64,000 nt of DNA from Nitrosomonas ureae. GTDB taxonomy: Bacteria; Pseudomonadota; Gammaproteobacteria; Burkholderiales; Nitrosomonadaceae. The stretch is taken from assembly GCF_900206265.1 (NCBI RefSeq), contig NZ_LT907782.1:1-64000 (forward strand). Direction: 5' to 3'. The number at the start of each line of letters is the position of its first letter. The first letter of the stretch is position 1. A model generated the notes under the pieces. It had not been told where the DNA came from, did no database searches, and was given only the letters and a program-made list of their open reading frames with translations. Below are positions 58,091 to 64,000 of the stretch, piece after piece. The translations under genes and the position numbers were made by a program.

Positions 58091-60025
58091 ATGGCAAAAA
58101 TTATCGGTATCGATTTAGGTACTACCAACTCCTGTGTTGCTGTGATGGAGAATGGCAAGCCAAAAGTTATTGAGAACTCGGAGGGCACACGGACAACGCC
58201 TTCTATCGTTGCTTACACTGAAGATAATGAAGTGCTTGTGGGTGCTTCAGCCAAACGTCAGGCGATTACCAATCCCAAAAATACTTTGTTTGCTGTGAAA
58301 CGGCTTATTGGGCGTCGTTTTGATGAAGAAATGGTTCAACGGGATATCAAGATGGTGCCGTATAGCATTGTCAAAGCGGATAACAATGATGCATGGGTGG
58401 AAGTGCGTGGTAAGAAAATTGCACCTCCCGAGGTATCTGCGCAAGTGCTAATGAAAATGAAAAAAACCGCCGAGGATTATCTGGGTGAGGCGGTGACCGA
58501 AGCGGTGATCACAGTGCCCGCTTATTTTAATGATTCGCAACGTCAAGCCACAAAAGACGCGGGGAGAATTGCCGGCTTGGAGGTGAAGAGAATTATTAAT
58601 GAGCCAACTGCTGCTGCGTTGGCATTCGGGTTGGATAAGAAAGAAGGCGACCGGAAGATTGCAGTGTACGACTTAGGCGGGGGTACTTTTGATATTTCTA
58701 TCATTGAGATTGCTGAAGTCGAGGGCGAGCATCAGTTTGAAGTGTTGGCAACCAATGGTGATACATTTCTTGGGGGCGAAGATTTTGATTCACGTGTGAT
58801 TGAATACCTGGTGGATGAGTTCAAGAAAGAAAGTGGTATTGATTTGAAAAAAGATATGCTGGCATTGCAACGTTTAAAAGATGCCGCAGAAAAAACCAAA
58901 ATCGAATTGTCATCCAGTCAGCAAACTGAAGTCAATTTGCCTTACATCACTGCGGATGCATCCGGACCGAAACATCTGGCTGTCAAGATAACGCGTGCCA
59001 AGCTGGAAAGTCTGGTGGAAGACTTGATAGAGCGCACTGTCGGGCCTTGCCGCACGGCAATTAAAGACGCCGGCCTGACTGCTTCGGATATTGATGATGT
59101 GATTTTGGTCGGTGGGCAGACTCGCATGCCGAAAGTTCAAGATAAAGTTAAGGAGATATTCGGTAAAGAACCACGTAAGGATGTAAATCCTGATGAAGCA
59201 GTAGCTGTTGGTGCGGCTATTCAAGGTGGAGTGTTGAAAGGCGACGTGAAGGATGTGCTGTTGCTCGATGTGACGCCTTTGTCGCTGGGTATCGAAACGC
59301 TGGGTGGTGTAATGACCAAGCTGATTCAGAAAAACACTACGATTCCAACCAAAGCGCAACAGGTATTCTCTACTGCGGAAGACAATCAAACCGCGGTAAC
59401 GATTCATGTGCTACAGGGTGAGCGTGAGATGGCTTCCGGCAATAAAAGCCTGGGGCAATTTAATTTGAGTGATATTCCACCTTCACCACGGGGTATGCCG
59501 CAGATCGAAGTGACGTTTGACATTGATGCTAATGGTATTTTACATGTATCGGCTAAAGATAAGGCAACCGGTAAAGAGAATAAAATCAAGATTCAGGCTA
59601 GCTCAGGTTTGTCGGATGATGAGATTGAACGGATGGTGAAAGATGCGGAGGCGCACGCTGAAGAAGATCACAAAGCTTTAGAGTTGATTTCAAGCCGTAA
59701 TCAGTGTGATGCGATGATCCACTCCGTTAAGAAATCCTTGAAGGAACATGGTGACCAGTTAAGTAGTGAGGAGAAAGCTAAAATTGAGGCTGCATTGAAA
59801 GATGCTGAAGATGTGCTCAAAGCTGATAATAAAGACGAGATTGATGCAAAAACGCAGGCTTTGACCGAGGCGGCGCATAAGTTGGCTGAGAAGATGTATC
59901 AACAAAAAGAGTCGCAGGAACCGCAAGCGCAATCTGGATCCGACTCGACGTCTGGCCACAGTGAGAAACCAGTCGAAGGCGAAGTGGTTGATGCAGAATT
60001 TGAGGAAGTGAAGAACAAAAAATAG
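58091..60025 (+). CDS. dnaK: Chaperone DnaK (Hsp70)
   Basis: 644-residue Hsp70. The ATPase domain starts [16 protein letters not shown], with [15 protein letters not shown] and [14 protein letters not shown]; the substrate-binding domain contains [17 protein letters not shown], and the lid ends in [16 protein letters not shown] precedes the ATG. Part of the heat-shock operon with grpE and dnaJ. Confidence 0.98.
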   Translation: MAKIIGIDLGTTNSCVAVMENGKPKVIENSEGTRTTPSIVAYTEDNEVLVGASAKRQAITNPKNTLFAVKRLIGRRFDEEMVQRDIKMVPYSIVKADNNDAWVEVRGKKIAPPEVSAQVLMKMKKTAEDYLGEAVTEAVITVPAYFNDSQRQATKDAGRIAGLEVKRIINEPTAAALAFGLDKKEGDRKIAVYDLGGGTFDISIIEIAEVEGEHQFEVLATNGDTFLGGEDFDSRVIEYLVDEFKKESGIDLKKDMLALQRLKDAAEKTKIELSSSQQTEVNLPYITADASGPKHLAVKITRAKLESLVEDLIERTVGPCRTAIKDAGLTASDIDDVILVGGQTRMPKVQDKVKEIFGKEPRKDVNPDEAVAVGAAIQGGVLKGDVKDVLLLDVTPLSLGIETLGGVMTKLIQKNTTIPTKAQQVFSTAEDNQTAVTIHVLQGEREMASGNKSLGQFNLSDIPPSPRGMPQIEVTFDIDANGILHVSAKDKATGKENKIKIQASSGLSDDEIERMVKDAEAHAEEDHKALELISSRNQCDAMIHSVKKSLKEHGDQLSSEEKAKIEAALKDAEDVLKADNKDEIDAKTQALTEAAHKLAEKMYQQKESQEPQAQSGSDSTSGHSEKPVEGEVVDAEFEEVKNKK

Positions 60026-60044
60026 TTTTCTTCGAAGCATAAGG

Positions 60045-60096
60045 AGCGCAGAAGCGCATGAAGAGGATATTGAATCTCTTCTGCGCATTCTGCGCT
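60045..60096 (+). terminator. Long hairpin between dnaK and dnaJ
   Basis: AGCGCAGAAGCGCATGAAGA... (60045 on) pairs with ...TCTTCTGCGCATTCTGCGCT ending at 60096; the arms share AGCGCAGAA and GAAGAG with a central mismatch and an asymmetric GCGCA/TGCGCA block. Followed by TTAATATTT, a weak U-tract. It may act as an attenuator that lowers dnaJ relative to dnaK or stabilise the upstream message. Confidence 0.65.
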
Positions 60097-60172
60097 TTAA
60101 TATTTGATGCGGGATAAGAAACATCGTATAAACCTAAACTCCATAAATTAATCACGGTAGCGGAAAATCAAT

Positions 60173-61282
60173 ATGAGTAAGCGCGATTACTATCATGTTC
60201 TCGGTGTCAGTCGTGAGGCTGACGAGAATACAATAAAGAAAGCTTATCGTAAGCTGGCAATGAAATACCATCCAGATCGGAATGCTGGCGATGTTAAGTC
60301 GGAAGAGATGTTTAAAGAAGCTAAAGAAGCTTATGAAGTATTGACTGATTCTAATAAACGCGCAGCTTATGATCAATTCGGCCATGCGGGCGTCGATGCA
60401 AATGCAGCAGGTGGAGGTGGTGCGCAAGGTTTCAGTGATGCATTCAGCGATATTTTCGGGGATATTTTTGGTGGCCGTAGCTCTCGATCAAATATGCATC
60501 GTGGCTCCGATTTGCGCTATAACCTGGAGATCACTCTGGAGCAAGCTGCTCATGGAACCGAAACAAAAATTCGTATCCCTACCATGGAAAATTGTGAGAC
60601 TTGTCATGGCAGCGGCTCCAAGCCGGGTAGTTCGCCCAAAACTTGTCCTACTTGTAACGGCCATGGACAGGTAAGAATGCAACAGGGTTTCTTCTCGATT
60701 CAACAAACTTGCCCCAAATGCCATGGAAGTGGGAAGGTAATAGTGAATCCTTGCACATCGTGCCATGGAAATGGACGCATAAAACAACAGAAAACACTCA
60801 ATGTAAAAATTCCGGAAGGTGTTGACGATGGTGATCGCATTCGCATTTCTGGAGAGGGTGAGGTTGGCATTAACGGTGGTCCGCCGGGTGATCTCTATGT
60901 CGTGGTTCATTTGTCGGCGCATTCGGTTTTCCGGCGTGATGGCGATAATCTGCATTGTGAAATTCCTATTAGTTTTACCGTAGCTGCACTGGGAGGAGAA
61001 ATAGAAGTGCCTACACTTGATGGGCACGCCAAGATTAAGGTGCCAGAAGAAACTCAAACGGGTAAGATTTTTCGTTTGCGTGGTAAAGGGATTAAAGGAG
61101 TGCGTAGTCATGATAAAGGTGATTTACTTTGTCATGTCGTTGTGGAAACCCCGGTTAAGTTGACCGCACGGCAAAAAGAATTGTTGGAAGAATTGGAGTC
61201 TATCAGTCTCAAAGACGGTCCTCGTCACAGTCCTCGCGCTAAATCATGGATGGATAAAGCGCGAGAATTTTTCTCTGAATAG
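60173..61282 (+). CDS. dnaJ: Chaperone DnaJ (Hsp40)
   Basis: 369-residue type I J-protein. J domain ([11 protein letters not shown] triad near residues 32-34), a Gly-rich linker, four CxxCxGxG zinc repeats ([32 protein letters not shown]) and the C-terminal substrate-binding domain. Follows dnaK by 147 bp with the hairpin in between. Confidence 0.98.
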   Translation: MSKRDYYHVLGVSREADENTIKKAYRKLAMKYHPDRNAGDVKSEEMFKEAKEAYEVLTDSNKRAAYDQFGHAGVDANAAGGGGAQGFSDAFSDIFGDIFGGRSSRSNMHRGSDLRYNLEITLEQAAHGTETKIRIPTMENCETCHGSGSKPGSSPKTCPTCNGHGQVRMQQGFFSIQQTCPKCHGSGKVIVNPCTSCHGNGRIKQQKTLNVKIPEGVDDGDRIRISGEGEVGINGGPPGDLYVVVHLSAHSVFRRDGDNLHCEIPISFTVAALGGEIEVPTLDGHAKIKVPEETQTGKIFRLRGKGIKGVRSHDKGDLLCHVVVETPVKLTARQKELLEELESISLKDGPRHSPRAKSWMDKAREFFSE

Positions 61283-62267
61283 GACGGAGCTATCTAGTTA
61301 TTAAGGTGCTGCGGCAGGTATTTGGCTAAACTGATCATAGCGTCGTAATAGTTGCAGATGATTTTGTATGAATTGTTATGTAGATTAGAATCAACCTAGA
61401 ACTCTTCACTGGATTTTTGTTACCTGTAAACGGGATTCCTTGCGGGGTATTCGGAGAAGTCAAATTTTTCCCGATGTCCGTATGAATCAGCGTAATAGCG
61501 ATATTGCGTCTTTTCTGGGATTGATTGGATAATCGACGGGAATAATTGTGCCCTGATTATGATGTGTTGTTTTGCCACTTATCCTGCGTTTTCCTTTTAC
61601 TGACCTATTTAGGATTTTCGGATAGTTGCATCGGTAACCAGTTCCGCGTTGACCAACGCATTGTAGATACGATTCATTGATCCCGTTTATTAAACAATAT
61701 CAGTTATTGGTGGTGCAGTAGTTCTACAATCTTTTTCCTCTGAATTCACCTCAAATATTTAAAATCTGTAAAGCAATTTGTGGGTAAATTTCCGCTAATA
61801 AATTCATATTTCTTCCAAATAAAGTGACATCAGCCAAATTAATGGAAAAGGATATGCTTATTTTGTCGATAGTCAGATAACTTATGAATCTGTAAGCATG
61901 AAGATTTATATGGCGTTTATGTGATTCTTTAACGCTTATTGTTATTTTGTTTTATAGATTATCCACCGCCAGAATTAATTTTCGAATACTAGAGGGTCTT
62001 GTATTACAGTAAAAGGAGATACTGCTACCATATCATGATAACCCATTTTTAATTTAATCTCTGCGGGTTTAATTCCCCGCCCCCTTGGGGCGAAAGCTGG
62101 TTGAAAACCAGCAGATTGTAGAGCGCAGTTAATACCCCGCTGCTTGCGGCGGGGTGCTTTATTTGACATGATTTAATGAGATAAATATTAAAAATATCCG
62201 ATTAGGATCTATCTACAAAATTGTGCATTAAAGTAAATGAATAGTGCGATTGCAGATATAAATAAAT
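61283..62267. other. 1-kb intergenic region before comEC
   Basis: No protein frame is convincing in the first 750 bases. The last 200 include the REP-like element at 62070-62165. No tRNA or riboswitch recognised. The region may contain remnants of an unidentified gene. Confidence 0.45.
62070..62165. repeat. REP-like multi-hairpin element
   Basis: Three stems in succession: CCCCGcccccttGGGG, CTGGTT-gaa-AACCAG (about 62097-62112) and CCCCGC-tgcttgcg-GCGGGG (62135-62154). On the minus strand it reads KAPRRKQRGIN and AFAPRGRG, a recurring translation of repeats of this type in many bacteria, so the 64-codon frame here is not a gene. Confidence 0.6.
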
Positions 62268-64000
62268 TTGAAGAATACGTGTGTAAGATTAAATATCCTG
62301 GTGTTTGTTTTGGGTGTTGGCTGGCTACAGCATCAACCGGCATTGCTGGAAATAGAATGGATTGGGCTGTTGTTGTCAGTCGCAGTTACAGCTGGAATAT
62401 TGGGTTTTTCTCAATTAGCAAATCATCTTGTAATAAGCAGAATCTTGTTGGGTATTTTCTTTCTTATATTTGGATTTTGCTGGGCGGCAATTTTAGCGCA
62501 TTGGCGTTTGGACGATTCCCTACCTCATGTCTGGGAGCGTAAGGCTATCCAAATAGTTGGTGTGATAGCCACTGTACCGCAAAAAAGTGATAGAAGAGTG
62601 CGTTTTCAGTTTGATGTTGAGCATGTGAATACTGAGGGTGCGATTGTGCCCAAGCGGATTGCATTATCTTGGTATAAAGTGCGACAATCGGGAGCTACTC
62701 AAGTAGTATTGCCTGTAGTCAGGGTAGGTGAACGTTGGCGGTTGACGGTGCATTTGAAACGACCGCATGGCAATCAGAATCCGCATGGTTCCGATTTTGA
62801 AAGATGGGCGTTGGAACGTAATATCCGGGCCATTGGATATGTTCGTGTATCATCGGATAATCAACGTCTGCACCCTATGGTGCAACATCCTGCATATTGG
62901 ATAGCGCATATTCGTGAGGGGATTCAACATCGTTTTGCTGCGAGCCTAGCCAATCAAGCTTATGTGGGAATATTGCAGACATTGGCAACGGGTGATCAGA
63001 ATGCAATTCCTCGTGATCAATGGCGAGTATTTACACGTACTGGAACCAATCACCTGATGGCGATTTCCGGTTTGCATATCACGATGATTTCTAGTTTGGC
63101 ATTCGTAGTAGTATATTGGTTATGGCGTTGGAATACTTATCTCACATTACGTCTGCCGGCGCGGCGTATTGCTGCGATGGCTGGATTGATTGTAGCCTTA
63201 GGCTATGCTGTACTTTCTGGTTTTGCAATTCCGGCGCAGCGGGCATTTTATATGCTGGTGGTAGTGGCGATTGTGTTATGGATAGGACGTCAGACAAGTG
63301 TAACCACGGTGTTGGCATGGGCGCTTTTTGGGGTGATATTGTTAGATCCTTGGGCAATTTTAGCTCCTGGATTCTGGTTATCCTTTGGTGCAATTGCCGT
63401 CATAATGCTATTAACTGCCGGTCGGATCGGAAAAATACATTGGCTTAGTAGTTGGTTGCGGATTCAATGGGCTATTACGTTGGGCTTAATTCCTTTATTG
63501 TTGGCATTATTTCAGCAGGTATCCTTAATATCACCGGTCGCTAATGCAATTGCCATTCCTCTGATAAGCCTTATAGTGGTTCCGTTAACATTGTTAGCTA
63601 CCATACCTGTATTCGATTTTATGTTACCGTTCATCCATGACGTATTAAGCGTCATTATGGTAATTCTGCAGTCATTGAGCAATTTATCGCATACGGTGTG
63701 GCAGCAGCATTCTCCACCAATGTGGGCAATAAGTGTAGCGGTTATAGGGGTTGTGTGGATGTTGTTGCCGGGAAGCCTAGGAGTAGGGTTTTTTTCTGGT
63801 TTTCCCGCGCGTTGGTTGGGTGTAATTGCAGTATTACCTGTGTTTCTGGTTAAACCGCCTCAACCAAAAACCGGGGAACTGTGGCTGACTGTGCTTGATG
63901 TGGGTCAAGGACTTGCGGTTGTGGCTCGTACCGAGCATCATGCATTACTATTTGATACGGGCCCTGAGTTCGGTGAGATCGACAGTGGTAATCGTATTAT
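62268..64000 (+). CDS. comEC: DNA-uptake channel protein ComEC, N-terminal part (partial)
   Basis: The open frame runs to the window edge; no stop is seen. Transmembrane helices begin with NILVFVLGVGWLQHQPALLE, followed by the DUF4131 region (IGLLLSVAVTAGILGFSQL, RRVRFQFDVEHV), then the competence domain with NHLMAISGLHITMISSLAF, and from about 63890 the start of the metallo-beta-lactamase-like domain (TVLDVGQGLAVVARTEHHAL, LFDTGPEFG). There is no ATG in frame near the start; an in-frame stop at 62259 sets the limit, and TTG at 62268 or GTG at 62301 are candidates. ComEC transports single-stranded DNA across the inner membrane. Confidence 0.88.
   Translation, partial: MKNTCVRLNILVFVLGVGWLQHQPALLEIEWIGLLLSVAVTAGILGFSQLANHLVISRILLGIFFLIFGFCWAAILAHWRLDDSLPHVWERKAIQIVGVIATVPQKSDRRVRFQFDVEHVNTEGAIVPKRIALSWYKVRQSGATQVVLPVVRVGERWRLTVHLKRPHGNQNPHGSDFERWALERNIRAIGYVRVSSDNQRLHPMVQHPAYWIAHIREGIQHRFAASLANQAYVGILQTLATGDQNAIPRDQWRVFTRTGTNHLMAISGLHITMISSLAFVVVYWLWRWNTYLTLRLPARRIAAMAGLIVALGYAVLSGFAIPAQRAFYMLVVVAIVLWIGRQTSVTTVLAWALFGVILLDPWAILAPGFWLSFGAIAVIMLLTAGRIGKIHWLSSWLRIQWAITLGLIPLLLALFQQVSLISPVANAIAIPLISLIVVPLTLLATIPVFDFMLPFIHDVLSVIMVILQSLSNLSHTVWQQHSPPMWAISVAVIGVVWMLLPGSLGVGFFSGFPARWLGVIAVLPVFLVKPPQPKTGELWLTVLDVGQGLAVVARTEHHALLFDTGPEFGEIDSGNRI

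Noticed and set aside
61975-62169. 64-codon minus-strand frame with KAPRRKQRGIN
   Set aside because: It is a translation of the REP-like hairpin element; the same peptide turns up wherever such repeats occur.
62237-62542. ATG-started frame at the comEC 5' end
   Set aside because: It is out of frame with the clear ComEC sequence and lacks any domain; the true coding frame overlaps it.

Overview
The window looks like a chromosomal segment of a betaproteobacterium, most likely Nitrosomonas or a close relative. This is inferred from the flagellar block ending in motC/motD-type stator genes, the ndk-rlmN-pilF-rodZ-ispG-hisS-yfgM-bamB-der order, an SmbP-like metal-binding protein, moderate AT bias and abundant decaying insertion sequences. 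No rRNA, tRNA or CRISPR array was seen.

Layout. 0.3-9 kb: flagellar export, placement and sigma genes (flhB, flhA, flhF, flhG, fliA), stator genes motC/motD, and opposite-strand flgM-flgN with a good sigma-28 promoter. 9-12.5 kb: an EI24 membrane protein, a DUF3025 protein and a secreted rhodanese gene destroyed by an IS5-family insertion with a CTAA target duplication. 12.5-22 kb: a housekeeping run for nucleotide balance, RNA methylation, pilus assembly, cell shape, isoprenoid and histidyl-tRNA synthesis, outer-membrane assembly and ribosome biogenesis. 22-23.4 kb: a gene-free stretch with palindromes. 23.4-28 kb: an atypical response regulator with two receiver domains, followed by a nest of insertion sequences (IS5 interrupted by IS481, in turn interrupted by IS3 and an IS21-like end). 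28-37.4 kb: alcohol dehydrogenase, a half-size Gdt1 Mn/Ca transporter, a PhoPQ-like two-component system with a PepSY protein and a His-rich secreted protein, photolyase, an epimerase and the SmbP-like protein. 37.6-41.6 kb: xthA-ampG-zapE divergent from pyrE.

41.7-44.6 kb holds the most interesting locus: a reverse transcriptase of the UG/Abi (defence-associated RT) type followed 8 bp later by a separate nitrilase-family gene. Both proteins keep their catalytic residues, which suggests a two-gene anti-phage system related to nitrilase-coupled DRT systems.

44.8-55.5 kb: two murein enzymes (YcbK-like and L,D-transpeptidase), then an accessory stress/detoxification cluster (amidohydrolase, SnoaL-like, FMN reductase, porin, isochorismatase-like hydrolases, pirin, HxlR regulator) with several gene remnants: two broken isochorismatase copies and a carbonic anhydrase deletion remnant. 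55.9-64 kb: purB, then the heat-shock operon grpE-dnaK-dnaJ with a recognisable sigma-32 promoter and a long hairpin before dnaJ, and finally a comEC gene that runs off the window and lacks an ATG start.
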